Position numbers and translations under genes: made by a program | Part shown: in pieces, positions 9,504-17,841 of the stretch | Position numbering within the stretch: the stretch's first letter is position 1 | Layout of the letters: each line of letters starts with the position of its first letter | Notes under the pieces: model-generated | Seen by the model: the letters and a program-made list of their open reading frames with translations, nothing else | What the model was told of the DNA's origin: nothing | The model's database searches: none | From: JAWKUK01 sp041398605 | Lineage (GTDB): Bacteria > Planctomycetota > UBA1135 > GCA-002686595 | Direction of reading: 5' to 3' | NCBI GenBank assembly: GCA_041398605.1 | Contig: JAWKUK010000007.1 | Location: 1 to 64,000, forward strand | DNA length: 64,000 nt

Positions 9504-9545
9504 GACACGCTGCCGGCCGCTCGAATGCGGGCCGCTCAGCGTGTC
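9504..9545. terminator. Stem-loop between DUF2383 and permease genes
   Basis: gacacgctg (9504-9512) pairs with cagcgtgtc (9537-9545), and the intervening bases can fold into an inner cggccgc/gcgggccg-type hairpin. It lies downstream of the DUF2383 stop and just upstream of the permease start, so it could be a terminator, an operator or a leader structure. Confidence 0.4.
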
Positions 9546-9669
9546 AACTGAAGACCAGTCCCTGGAGCCCCCGTTGTCGCCACGGGCCGCTGCGTCCGAG
9601 ACAGCCGTGGGGCAACGACCCTCAGTGCAGGCGTCCAGCGCTCATTGGAACGCGGTCACCTTTGAGAGG

Positions 9670-10107
9670 TCAGCGCTTCGACTTGAGAGCAGAGAGCGCC
9701 TCGTGGGTGCGCTGCTGCAGGGGCAGCAGCTCGGTCGTGACGAAGACGCGCGACTCCGCCGAGAGCTCGGACAGGTCTCGCCGATAGTCCGCGAGCCCGT
9801 GGTCTTCCCCCTCTTCGAGCGCTGCGATCGCGGCGCCGGTGCCGAGCGCGGCGGCGCCACCTTCGACAGCCTTCGCGAATGTGCCCCATGCGCCGCTCTC
9901 TTGCGATGGTTGCCCGCCGATCGAGCGGATGTATTGACGCAGCGCGTCAGCGCGGCGTTCGTGTGAAGCGCGGTTCTCGCGCAGGACCGACAGCGAACGC
10001 TGCTCGTCGATCTTGCCGAGCGCTTGGCCGTAGGTCTCGACCGCAGAGAGCTCGCCACGGAGGAAGGAGTTCAGTTGGTCGACGTCGTTCGTACGTTGGT
10101 TGGACAT
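9670..10107 (-). CDS. DUF2383 / PA2169-type four-helix protein
   Basis: A 145-residue, mostly helical soluble protein. The opening (VDQLNSFLRGELSAVETYGQAL), the R.SHERRADALR.YI..IGG segment and the later AALEEGEDHGLADYRRDL match the ferritin-like DUF2383 (PA2169 family) pattern. The biochemical role of the family is unknown. The start at ATG 10107 has a GGAG about 8 bases upstream, one of the few clear ribosome-binding sites here. It is divergent from the PRC-barrel gene, and DUF1328, PRC-barrel and yqjD-like genes follow, an association often seen in stress or envelope regulons. Confidence 0.75.
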   Translation of the reverse strand: MSNQRTNDVDQLNSFLRGELSAVETYGQALGKIDEQRSLSVLRENRASHERRADALRQYIRSIGGQPSQESGAWGTFAKAVEGGAAALGTGAAIAALEEGEDHGLADYRRDLSELSAESRVFVTTELLPLQQRTHEALSALKSKR

Positions 10108-10460
10108 TTCTGGGCTCCGTTGAGTTCCTAGTGAATTGGGTAATGAGTCGTATGACGCGGCGCGGCGCACCGAAGTGCCCTCGTCGGATCATTGCCGATC
10201 GAGCGCCGCCGTGCACGCTTACAAGATCGGCAACGGTGATTGCGGACGGACGGAGAATCCATGAAGCGCGCCTCATTGCGCGCGCGGTGCGAACACGACT
10301 TGGACACGCATCGCTCATGAGTCGCAATCCATTTGAGTTTGAGGTCCACCAAACGTCGGACGTCCATAGTGATCGTCCAGACAGCGCGCTGCGCGGATCG
10401 ACGTGATCCACGCCTTGCGAGCGCGCTGCCTTCTCTCTGAGGCCGGCTCTCCGCCGGACC
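10108..10460. promoter_or_regulatory. Divergent intergenic region with inverted repeat
   Basis: This region of about 350 bp separates the DUF2383 gene from the PRC-barrel gene. It has a perfect 9-bp inverted repeat, ttgccgatc (10192-10200) and gatcggcaa (10225-10233), separated by 24 bp, which could be an operator. I cannot assign promoter elements. Confidence 0.4.
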
Positions 10461-11426
10461 ATGAACATGAAACACACGAACCTCACCATCGCGCTTGCGC
10501 TCCTCTCCGTTCCGTCGCTGGCGTTTGCCAACGCGCAGGACGTCGGTCAGACGGCGCGTGCGGGGCAAGAGGCGCCGGAGCGCCTCCAGCAAGCGACCCC
10601 GATGTACGCGTCGGTCAGCGACCTGATCGGCAAGGACGTCTGGTCGAAGGCTGACGTTTCTGACGACAACGACCGTGACGACATGGCTGACATCCGCGAC
10701 TTCGTCGTCGACCGCAGCACCGGGAAGGTCACGGGGGTCATCCTCTCTAGCGGCGGCATCGGGAGCATCGGCGACACGCTCCGCCAAGTCGAGTTCTCCT
10801 CGCTCCACTTCAAGCAGGACGACGATGGCAAGCGCACCGTCTGGATGGACCTGACGGAGGACGAGTTCTCCAAGATCGCGAAGATCGAAGAAGACTCTCT
10901 GAAGCCGTACAAGTGCGACACCATCGCAGCGAGCTTCCGGGACAAGCAAGCGCGTGCCCGTGAGGCAGGCAGCGACGATGTAACCAAGAAAGCGCGCGAG
11001 GCTCAATTGCGATCAAGCGGCGCGATGTTGGCGTCGGAGGTTGATGACCTCAACGTTCGGGCCGCGGTTGGCTCGACGAACAAGGATGGCGAGGCCGTCG
11101 CTGGCAGCGAGATCGGGTCCATCGATGAGGCATGGATTGATCTCAGCACTGGCGAGATCGCCTACTACACGTTCGAGTTCGAGGACCGCATGCTCGTGTT
11201 CCCGCGCTCCACGATCTCTGCTCAAGTCGATCGTGAAGGCGAGTCCGTGCACTTCGTCGCTCCGGCAACGAACGCGATCCTCTCCTCGGCGCCCGCCATG
11301 GACGAAGAGAAGAAGATGACGCTGAAGAACATGGACTTCCGCGCGCAGGTCGATCGTTTCTTCGCGAGCCGAAACGGCGAAGTGCGCGAGGGCGCTGACC
11401 GTGCTCGCGAGCACAAAGGCGAGTGA
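10461..11426 (+). CDS. Secreted PRC-barrel domain protein
   Basis: A 321-residue protein with a signal peptide (MNMKHTNLTIALALLSVPSLAFANAQ). Two PRC-barrel-like modules are visible: residues about 45-120 (ASVSDLIGKDVW, DIRDFVVDRSTGKVTGVILSSGG) and about 195-265 (SEVDDLNVRAAVG, IGSIDEAWIDLSTGEIAYYTFEF). PRC-barrels are small beta folds used in protein or RNA binding; exported versions are common in photosynthetic, planctomycete and proteobacterial stress clusters. A second ATG two codons in (10467) is an equal start candidate. A strong hairpin with a T-run follows the stop. Confidence 0.8.
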   Translation: MNMKHTNLTIALALLSVPSLAFANAQDVGQTARAGQEAPERLQQATPMYASVSDLIGKDVWSKADVSDDNDRDDMADIRDFVVDRSTGKVTGVILSSGGIGSIGDTLRQVEFSSLHFKQDDDGKRTVWMDLTEDEFSKIAKIEEDSLKPYKCDTIAASFRDKQARAREAGSDDVTKKAREAQLRSSGAMLASEVDDLNVRAAVGSTNKDGEAVAGSEIGSIDEAWIDLSTGEIAYYTFEFEDRMLVFPRSTISAQVDREGESVHFVAPATNAILSSAPAMDEEKKMTLKNMDFRAQVDRFFASRNGEVREGADRAREHKGE

Positions 11427-11448
11427 TCGAGCCCGGCGGTCCGGATAG

Positions 11449-11493
11449 AGAGGGCGGCGCCCCCACGCCCGAGTGTCGGCGCCGCCCTCTTTC
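11449..11493 (+). terminator. Intrinsic terminator of the PRC-barrel gene
   Basis: gagagggcggcgcc pairs with ggcgccgccctcttt across a loop of about 16 nt and runs into CTTTCC. It lies 23 bp after the stop codon. Confidence 0.65.
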
Positions 11494-11608
11494 CAGGTCT
11501 GATTCTTGCCGTCGACTATGAGCGCAGCGCAGCGCGTCGTCTTCGCTCGCGCCGCTCGACAGACCCTCGACAGACCATTGCATACAGGCCAACAGGGACT
11601 CAACGCGA

Positions 11609-11635
11609 ACGGGGCAGGCCCAAGGCCTGCCCCGT
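11609..11635. terminator. Perfect 12-bp stem-loop
   Basis: acggggcaggcc and ggcctgccccgt form a perfect 12-bp stem with the 3-nt loop caa. It is placed between the convergent PRC-barrel and DUF1328 genes. There is no T-run on either side, but the stem is very stable and could end transcription from both directions. Confidence 0.55.
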
Positions 11636-11676
11636 ACTCGCGTGCGCATGTCGGGCGCTGCGTGGTTCGCGCGTCG

Positions 11677-11841
11677 TCAAACCGTGACACGTCGCCCGAA
11701 AATCAGGGAGAGCACCAGGAGCGCGAGCGCAACGAAGAAGAGAATCTGCGCCATGCCAGCGGCGGCGCCGGCGATTCCGCCGAAGCCAAAGACAGCCGCT
11801 ACGATCGCAACGAGCAGGAACGTGATGGACCAACCAAGCAT
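11677..11841 (-). CDS. DUF1328 small membrane protein
   Basis: A 54-residue protein: MLGWSITFLLVAIVAAVFGF, then GGIAGAAAGMAQILFFVALA, then a short basic tail (FGRRVTV). It has two transmembrane helices with the GFGGIAG turn typical of DUF1328/YtjA proteins, whose role is unknown. A close paralogue sits at 22586-22750. The neighbours are small envelope proteins. Confidence 0.85.
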   Translation of the reverse strand: MLGWSITFLLVAIVAAVFGFGGIAGAAAGMAQILFFVALALLVLSLIFGRRVTV

Positions 11842-11952
11842 AGGAGTGACCTCGTCGATGTAGAAGTGGTTTAGGAGCGTGAGCTGAGACTGGGGGTCTT
11901 GTCCGGTCGATTCACATGCTGACGGTCCAGCTCGTGAATCATCCGCACGCGA

Positions 11953-12159
11953 TCAGTTCTTGGCTTTGTCGATCCCGTCATCGATCTTGCGCTCAACTTT
12001 GCGAGCGGCGTCGCCAATCTCGTCGCCCACCTCTTCGGCGGCGTCTTGGACCTTGTCAACCGCGTCTTCGGCGACGTCACCGGCATCGTCCGGGTCGCAT
12101 GAGGTCAGGCCGAGGGGCAGGAGCGCGAGGGTGAGGAAGAGGAAGCGGTTGTTCTTCAT
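11953..12159 (-). CDS. Small acidic/helical lipoprotein
   Basis: A 68-residue protein with a signal peptide and lipobox LTSC (Cys21). The mature part is a single amphipathic, highly charged helix with repeats of the type AEDAVDKVQDAAEEVGDEIG, then basic residues at the end. Such short entericidin-like or coiled-coil lipoproteins are common in envelope stress sets, but no specific family is claimed. It is on the same strand as the DUF1328 gene, 111 bp upstream of it, and may share its transcript. Confidence 0.65.
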   Translation of the reverse strand: MKNNRFLFLTLALLPLGLTSCDPDDAGDVAEDAVDKVQDAAEEVGDEIGDAARKVERKIDDGIDKAKN

Positions 12160-12413
12160 GGTGGGGTCTCTGTGGGTCAATGGTTCGACGCGGTGCCCCG
12201 GGGCGATCCGCGAGATGTAGGGATTCTGCGCCACACAAATGAGGTTCTCGGTGGACCGCAGTGAATCTGCGTTTAGGTCGATCGAGGCGCGCTCTAAGCA
12301 CCTCCAGCCGAGGCGCTCGCGCCTCGGCCCCGTACGGCCCTCGCGCATGAACACAACTTCACCGTCGCTTGGTGCAGGAATCACCCGAGCCGTCGATAGA
12401 GGACGGGAAAGCC

Positions 12414-12614
12414 ATGCAGAAGTACCTCTCAACGCTCGCGCTCGTGATCGCCGGGTCAACCGCCTGGGCCAGACAGCGGCTCGAGTCTCACTCCGCTCGT
12501 GAGCTGCTGACGGTCATCGCGATCGCCGCGATGGCCGTGGCGCTCGTCGTCTTCCTGCGCATCGCAGGCGGACGGGATCATCATGACCAAGATGGCTCGG
12601 CGTCTGCGAGCTGA
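12414..12614 (+). CDS. Small single-pass membrane protein, unknown
   Basis: A 66-residue protein: a short hydrophobic N-terminus (MQKYLSTLALVIAGSTAWA), a polar linker with RQRLESHSARE, a clear transmembrane helix (LLTVIAIAAMAVALVVFLRIA) and a His/Asp-rich tail. ggacgggaaagcc precedes the ATG and may serve as a weak ribosome-binding site. I do not recognise a family. The setting among other tiny membrane proteins supports it being real. Confidence 0.5.
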   Translation: MQKYLSTLALVIAGSTAWARQRLESHSARELLTVIAIAAMAVALVVFLRIAGGRDHHDQDGSASAS

Positions 12615-12706
12615 CTGCGTGTTCAAGACCGCGGCTTTTTTCGGAGCGCGGCATCATGAGCACTTCGCTCGTTGCGCATGACCGGACGAGGGCGCCATTC
12701 CCGAGA

Positions 12707-12738
12707 GAAGGCCGCCGAGCGCCAGCTCTGCGGCCTTC
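12707..12738. terminator. Stem-loop between convergent small genes
   Basis: gaaggccgc (12707-12715) pairs with gcggccttc (12730-12738) across a 14-nt loop, followed by TT. It lies between the small membrane protein gene (+) and the end of the yqjD/E-like operon (-). Confidence 0.4.
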
Positions 12739-12879
12739 TTCCCGACGCACACCGCCGCTCCCTCTGAGCCTGCGCCAAACTCCAGACTTGGCTTTGAACC
12801 CTGGGGCATGATCCGGGTCCTCTAGCAACATCTATGGAGCACCACGGCGGGCGGCCCCTGGCGCGTCCAGTCACGGCGT

Positions 12880-13209
12880 TCAATCGCCGGCGGTCGTTGT
12901 TGGCCGCGCACCAGGCGCAGGCGAGGGGGCTGGGAGCGTGCGGAGCAGCGCCAACGCGCCCTCGAGCTTCGCCAAGCTGAGAATCGCGTCGGGGAGGCGA
13001 CGCATGACGCGGGGAAGGCGGTTGATGAGCCGACCGAGCCCGATGGCAGCACCCACGCCGACGCCTGCTACGACTACGGATGCCACCGGGCGGTCCGTAA
13101 TCGTCGCAGCGAGGCGACGGGGAAGATTCGCGAGGGCCCGCGCGCCTCTGGACTTGGCCGACGCTCGCTCGGCGTCGAGGTGTGCAAGTTGGTGGTCACC
13201 GTAGGTCAA
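12880..13209 (-). CDS. Short membrane protein, third gene of yqjD/E-like operon
   Basis: A 109-residue protein if it starts at TTG 13209, which overlaps the preceding stop (TTGA). It is basic at the N-terminus (RALANLPRRLAATITDRP), has one helix (VASVVVAGVGVGAAIGLGRL), then a basic amphipathic stretch and a Pro-rich tail. The place in the operon is that of yqjK-type genes in enterobacteria, but sequence similarity is too weak to claim orthology. The open frame extends further upstream over the neighbour; the overlap argument decides the start. Confidence 0.55.
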   Translation of the reverse strand: MTYGDHQLAHLDAERASAKSRGARALANLPRRLAATITDRPVASVVVAGVGVGAAIGLGRLINRLPRVMRRLPDAILSLAKLEGALALLRTLPAPSPAPGARPTTTAGD

Positions 13210-13679
13210 CTGGTCACATCCTGACTGGGTCTCTGACTGGGCTCCTGACTGGGCTTGCCCTTGGCCAAGCGACGGGCGCGCCGCCGATCGCGTCTCGCGA
13301 GCGCTCCTAGAACCGTGAGGTACCCGATCGCAGGGGAGGCGCATCCGAGCGTCAAAGCGCTGAGCCACCATGGCCAACCTGTGAGCGCGCCGATGCCGCC
13401 CACCAAGCCGAGGACGATGAGGACCACGGCCGTCCCGAGCAATACGATGCCGGTGGCCGCGAGCACCACGGCGCGCCCGAGGGCTAGGCCGAGGCGCTCT
13501 GCGCCGACGCGGAGCCGCGCGAGCTCCGCAGCGCCCGCGTCCCGGACGGCAGCTGCCAATGCAGCGAGCTCGTCGAACACGTCTCGACCTGCGTCCGCTC
13601 GAGCGGGCGGGGGCGAGACCCGCGCGTCTTCGAGCGGACCGGAAGTGGGCTCCGACGGCATGGGGGCGCGCTGAATCAC
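13206..13679 (-). CDS. Phage holin-like/YqjE-type membrane protein
   Basis: A 157-residue protein with an acidic, Ala-rich helix (VFDELAALAAAVRDAGAAELARLR) followed by two transmembrane helices (AVVLAATGIVLLGTAVVLIVLG and WWLSALTLGCASPAIGYLTV) and a basic tail. This is the layout of the Holin-X/YqjE family. The likely start is GTG 13679, overlapping the upstream TGA as GTGA; ATG 13661 is an alternative. It is the middle gene of a three-gene minus-strand operon with overlapping starts and stops. Confidence 0.65.
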   Translation of the reverse strand: MIQRAPMPSEPTSGPLEDARVSPPPARADAGRDVFDELAALAAAVRDAGAAELARLRVGAERLGLALGRAVVLAATGIVLLGTAVVLIVLGLVGGIGALTGWPWWLSALTLGCASPAIGYLTVLGALARRDRRRARRLAKGKPSQEPSQRPSQDVTS

Positions 13680-14041
13680 GACCGCTTGAGGACGGACCAG
13701 AGGAGCGCGCCGAGACCCATCGACAGCAGCGAGGCTTGGAAGGGGCGCTCCTTGATCCAATCCGCCGCTTGCCCCTCGACCTCGCGCGCGCGCTCGGTCG
13801 TGTCCTGCCGGACTCCTTCGGCTTTCTCAGCGGCGACGGCGACCGCCGTGTTTGCGCTGCCTCGAATCAGCCGCGCCAGCTCGCCGACCTCGCCGGCGAT
13901 CGTTTGGAACTGACGCTGGAGGGCGACCAAGGTCACCTCGTTCTTCTCGGGCTGTCCACCCGCGCGTTGCTCATCCGTGCGTTCTTGGGAGGTCGCAGCG
14001 GACGTCGGCGTGTGGGGCGTGAGCGTATGTTGGTCGATCAT
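13676..14041 (-). CDS. YqjD/ElaB-like (DUF883) tail-anchored protein
   Basis: A 121-residue protein: a polar Thr/Gln-rich N-terminus, a long helix (VALQRQFQTIAGEVGELARLI to TTERAREVEGQAADWIKERP), and a C-terminal hydrophobic anchor (FQASLLSMGLGALLWSVLKRS). The RPFQA..L..G.G...W.L segment is characteristic of YqjD/ElaB relatives, which in E. coli bind ribosomes and tether them to the inner membrane. Whether that applies here is unknown. It is the first gene of the operon, with aggtac shortly before the ATG. Confidence 0.7.
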   Translation of the reverse strand: MIDQHTLTPHTPTSAATSQERTDEQRAGGQPEKNEVTLVALQRQFQTIAGEVGELARLIRGSANTAVAVAAEKAEGVRQDTTERAREVEGQAADWIKERPFQASLLSMGLGALLWSVLKRS

Positions 14042-14267
14042 GGTCGAGTACCTGTTGGGTTGGCCTAGTGGTTAGGTCGTAGGGACGGTCGGGCGGCGGG
14101 TCGCCGCGCCAGCTGCTGCAGTTTGGTCGTTGGGGTTGATTCCACGACGAGTGTTGGATGAACCGGGCCTCATATGGGCGCGCGGGCGCGCCGCGTCGAT
14201 CTCGGCAAAGGAGGGCGCGTCGCTCGGTGCTGCCGTCTGAGGCCTCCATCGCCTCGTCCTTCGCCGA

Positions 14268-14999
14268 TCAGTGCCCGAAGCGCACGCTCAGGCCGAGTGA
14301 GTGCTGCTGGGTTTGCAGCTCGAACGAAGAGTTGCCGAGGCCATCGTCGACCTGGGCGTCGTCGATGTTGAGGAAGCGGTAGCCAACCTCTAGGTCGGTG
14401 GTCTCGGACAGGTCGAAGCGGACGCCTGCGCGGAGCTGCCACGCAAGGAACGGCCCGTCCTCGTCATCGAACGAGGAGAGCGAGTCACTGCGTGTCCCGA
14501 CGTCGAGCCAACCAAGGCCGAGGCCTGCGCCGACGAAGACCTCCGCTTCCTCGGCGACGCGGAACGCCGCGAGCCCGTTCAGCAGGACGCCTGCAGTGTT
14601 CAGATCGTCGACCGGGCGCGTCGCCGCGTTGTCGTCGGAATCTTGGTCTGTGTAGAGGCCCTCGAGCTCGAGGTCGAACGTCATTCCGTCTTCCGTCGCG
14701 CCGTAGAAGCGGCGGCCGACCGCGAGTTGCAGGCCCCATCCTTCGTTGAAGTCGATCTCTTCGCCCGGGCCATCGGATGAGCTCGTCGTGACGAGGCTGA
14801 AGCCCGCCGACCAGTACCAAGGTGAGGAAGTGCCGACACGCTCGTCGTAGAGCGCGAACGCTGGGGAGGCAGCGCCGGCGTTCGAGGGCAGCGGCGCGCT
14901 CGCCGATGTTGTCGACGCCGACGGGGTCATGATCGGCTCAGAAGGAGCCTGGATGCAGGCGCTGAGCGCCGTAGCGAGGGGCAGCAGGAGTAGGGACAT
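14268..14999 (-). CDS. Outer-membrane beta-barrel protein with lipobox
   Basis: A 243-residue protein. A signal sequence ends at LSAC (Cys14), followed by a Ser/Thr/Pro-rich linker. The rest alternates hydrophobic and polar residues as in small barrels: WYWSAGFSLVTT, GWGLQLAVGRRF, MTFDLELEGLY, VFVGAGLGLGW, QLRAGVRFDL, DLEVGYRFLNI and a terminal HSLGLSVRFGH. This fits the OmpA/OmpW-like barrel superfamily. Having both a lipobox and a barrel is less usual; the Cys may be fortuitous. The gene stands alone. Confidence 0.7.
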   Translation of the reverse strand: MSLLLLPLATALSACIQAPSEPIMTPSASTTSASAPLPSNAGAASPAFALYDERVGTSSPWYWSAGFSLVTTSSSDGPGEEIDFNEGWGLQLAVGRRFYGATEDGMTFDLELEGLYTDQDSDDNAATRPVDDLNTAGVLLNGLAAFRVAEEAEVFVGAGLGLGWLDVGTRSDSLSSFDDEDGPFLAWQLRAGVRFDLSETTDLEVGYRFLNIDDAQVDDGLGNSSFELQTQQHSLGLSVRFGH

Positions 15000-15260
15000 G
15001 GATGATTCTCAGTGAGTTTGAATTTGGAGCCGGCGCGCGACGCGAACGGCATGGGAGGCCAGCGCGGAAGCCACGTCAGCCGGACGCAAGATGGATCGCC
15101 GACATCGCGTGAGCCTGGATACACGCTGAAACGGAGCTCACGCGAACCTGAGTCGAGCGCGATGAAGACACGTCAATGCACTGTCCGGCCTCCTTGTCAT
15201 GCGAACGCCTCATAGTCACTCGCTGATGCAGAGCCCACAGGCCAGCCCGCGTGACACGTT

Positions 15261-16457
15261 ATGACTGACCTCAACATCAATCAGTGCTCGATGCGCCCCG
15301 ACGAGTCCGGCCCGCTTGAAGAGTCTGGACATGTGTCTGGCGGCCCCGAAGTCGCTTGCGCCGACGAAGGGGCGCTCCCCGTCGCGAAGTTCACGCGCGA
15401 GCTCACTGAGCTCCTCGAGAGTGGCTTCGTCGTCGCGACTCGCTCCGGCCGCGTGCTGCATGCAAGCTCCGGCGCGTGCGAGCTCGTGGGCGGCGCTGCC
15501 GAAGGCTTTGACGCAGCATGGAGCGATTGCTGGGAGGCGGTCAGTCGCGCCCTCGAGGCTCCCTCCGGGCTCTCCGCGACCAGCGACAGCGCTGCGTCAT
15601 GCGGGGGACCCGTCTTTGAGACCTCGATCGAGCGCAGCGGTCGCTGGCTCAAGCTCGAGCTCTACGACGTCGACGAGGAGGAGATTGGCGGCGAGCAAGC
15701 GGCGTATGTCGCGCTCGTGCTCGATCGCAGCGCCGTGATGTCGCTCGCGGGGAGGCTCCGGCGAGGGCGTCGCGCGATTGCGACCGTCAAGCGCCAGGGG
15801 GTAGCGCTGCACGCGTCCAAGAGCGCCCTTGCTGGCCTAGGCGTGGCCGCCTCGAATCTGGCGGAGGAGCTCGGATCAGCACGAGCGCTGTCGCGCGCCG
15901 AGCGCGCTCGCCTCGCTCAGGATGCTCAGCGTATCGCAGACGAAGCCTTTCGGAGTGGAACGCGAATCGCAGAGGGTGCTGCGACTGTGGCCGGCTCGAG
16001 CGCCGGCCGGAGCCTCGCTCATATTCTGCATGACGTCCTGAAACGCCAACGGCCGCACGCAGAGCGGGCCGGCGTGCGCCTCGAGCTCGGCACGGTCGCG
16101 TCAGGGGCTCTCTCTGCGGCGCGCGGGGAAGCCGTGGGGGAGGCGCTCTTTCACGTCGTCGACAATGCCATCGAGGCGAGCGATCACGAGAGCGTCGTCG
16201 TCGTCGAGTGTGTACGAACGACGACACGAGCGATACTGTTCCGCGTGCTAGATCGCGGCTCTGGTGTCGACGACGCTCATCTCGACCGCCTGCGTCGAGT
16301 CGGCTTCTCCACCAAGGGAACGGGCCGCGGCTTCGGCCTGTTCACGGCGCGCCTCGCAGCGCGGGTGGCTCACGGCCGCGTTCGGATCGCTCGTCGACGC
16401 AGCGGAGGCACCGTCGCGGAGATCTGCCTGGAGCACATTGCCGATGCAGAAGAGTGA
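15261..16457 (+). CDS. Sensor histidine kinase (PAS-like, HATPase)
   Basis: A 398-residue soluble kinase-like protein. Residues about 45-165 look like a PAS-type sensor (SGFVVATRSGRVLHASSGACELVGG). A helical segment with HASKSALAGLGVAASNLAEEL may be the dimerisation/phosphoacceptor helix, but the usual H-box is not clear. The ATPase domain is convincing: N-box HVVDNAIEAS, G1 DRGSGV and G2 GRGFGLFTARL. There are no transmembrane helices, so the signal is internal or comes through a partner. It overlaps the next gene by 14 bp and heads a three-gene regulatory operon. Confidence 0.8.
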   Translation: MTDLNINQCSMRPDESGPLEESGHVSGGPEVACADEGALPVAKFTRELTELLESGFVVATRSGRVLHASSGACELVGGAAEGFDAAWSDCWEAVSRALEAPSGLSATSDSAASCGGPVFETSIERSGRWLKLELYDVDEEEIGGEQAAYVALVLDRSAVMSLAGRLRRGRRAIATVKRQGVALHASKSALAGLGVAASNLAEELGSARALSRAERARLAQDAQRIADEAFRSGTRIAEGAATVAGSSAGRSLAHILHDVLKRQRPHAERAGVRLELGTVASGALSAARGEAVGEALFHVVDNAIEASDHESVVVVECVRTTTRAILFRVLDRGSGVDDAHLDRLRRVGFSTKGTGRGFGLFTARLAARVAHGRVRIARRRSGGTVAEICLEHIADAEE

Positions 16458-17841
16458 CGTCGGCGTCGCGCCCCGAGTCGTCCTGCTGGCGGCCCCCTCC
16501 AAGTTCGCAGCGGCGGCACTCCGGCTCTCCACTGCCGGTGCGCGCGTAGTCCGCGCGAAAGACTCACTCGCTCTCTGGAACGAGCTGGCGGGCGGGCGCA
16601 CGCTAGGCATCGTCCTCGATCTCCCTGACGAGGTGTTGAGCGATGCTCGCTCGAATGGGTCAGGCGCGCTCGAAGAGCTGACGAGCGCCCTTCCTTGGTC
16701 GCACGGCTGGCCGCTTGTCGCGTTGACCTCGTCTGCCTCGGGGCACGCTTGGGTGCTGGCGAGGCGCCATGCCGACGACAATACGCTGTTCGCGACCGAG
16801 TTTGAAGCAGGCGCGCTCGTCTGGATGGACCGCCAGCGCTCTAGGTTCCCGCGCCTGGTCGGGACCTCGGCTGCAATGCACCGAGTCAGGTCCGAGCTAG
16901 TCACTGCAGCGTCGTCGCCGGAGAGCGCGCTGGTCTGGGGTGCATCGGGGACGGGGAAGCTGCTCGTGGCGAGGGTGCTCGCGGGGCTCGTCGGCGGCGC
17001 GCCGCTCCTCGTAGAGTGCTCGCGTTGGTCCGGTGACGCGGCCACGCGGCCAATCTCGCTCGTCGGCAGCTTGAGGCAGCAGCCCGTCATCGTGCTCGCT
17101 CGGGTCAATCAAGTTGTCGCCGATGAACGCGCTTCATTCGCCGGGTGGGTAGATCAGTTGTCTGCGCTCCAGGAAGCAAGGCGTGTGCGGCTCATCTCAA
17201 CCCTTGAGACGGACCGCGGGCCCGCCACCCTGGAATCGGTCCTAGGCCTACGCACCGCACATCGCATAGATGGCGTGCGCGTGCAGGTTCCAAACCTGCG
17301 CGGACGCGCTGAGGATCTCCCGTTCATCATCCAGGAGCTTGGGCGGCGCGCGGGGCTGAAGATACCGCTCGACCTGCCCGAGCTCGCCGCGCTCGAGCGC
17401 TTTCGCTATGACTGGCCCGGAAACGTCGCTGAGCTTCGTACGGAGCTCCGTCGGGCGATGCGAGCGCTCAGCGAGGGTGGTCGAGTCCTAGACGGGGCGC
17501 TCGTCGTTGGGCGAATGGTCGAGCACTTTGTGGCGTCCCGCGGCGCACGCCTCTGGGGCCGGAGCCTGCGTTTCGAAGGCCCAATACCCGAGCGTGACTT
17601 CGTCCGCGCGCTCGCCCTTGCGACCTATGACGCGGCCGGCGACGTCGCGCTCGCTGCGCGCCTGCTGAAGTGCCATGCAGCGACATTGCGCAAGTTGATC
17701 GCCGTTCGGCAGGGGGCGCGATCCGGCTCTGTCCCCGGCTGGCCTGCGTCAGGGAGATCTGACCAGAGCGCAGCGCTCGGTGCTGATGACCGGCCAACCC
17801 TGGCGCCGGACTTCCTCCCCAAGACCCGACCTGAGAGCTGA
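16444..17841 (+). CDS. NtrC-like AAA+ regulator, degenerate
   Basis: A 465-residue protein. The first ~110 residues read like a receiver fold without a clear phosphoacceptor Asp. Residues about 140-360 are an AAA+ domain with Walker A GASGTGK, but the Walker B is weak (VIVLARVNQ) and there is no GAFTGA loop, so sigma-54 activation is unlikely. YDWPGNVAELRTELRRAM matches the end of NtrC-type AAA+ domains. A Fis-like helix-turn-helix follows (GDVALAARLLKCHAATLRKLI). The start ATG 16444 lies within the end of the kinase gene. The stop and the next start share an A (TGATG). Confidence 0.7.
   Translation: MQKSDVGVAPRVVLLAAPSKFAAAALRLSTAGARVVRAKDSLALWNELAGGRTLGIVLDLPDEVLSDARSNGSGALEELTSALPWSHGWPLVALTSSASGHAWVLARRHADDNTLFATEFEAGALVWMDRQRSRFPRLVGTSAAMHRVRSELVTAASSPESALVWGASGTGKLLVARVLAGLVGGAPLLVECSRWSGDAATRPISLVGSLRQQPVIVLARVNQVVADERASFAGWVDQLSALQEARRVRLISTLETDRGPATLESVLGLRTAHRIDGVRVQVPNLRGRAEDLPFIIQELGRRAGLKIPLDLPELAALERFRYDWPGNVAELRTELRRAMRALSEGGRVLDGALVVGRMVEHFVASRGARLWGRSLRFEGPIPERDFVRALALATYDAAGDVALAARLLKCHAATLRKLIAVRQGARSGSVPGWPASGRSDQSAALGADDRPTLAPDFLPKTRPES

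Noticed and set aside
16444..17841. Annotating as a sigma-54-dependent activator
   Set aside because: No GAFTGA loop and a weak Walker B; only the general NtrC-like architecture can be supported.
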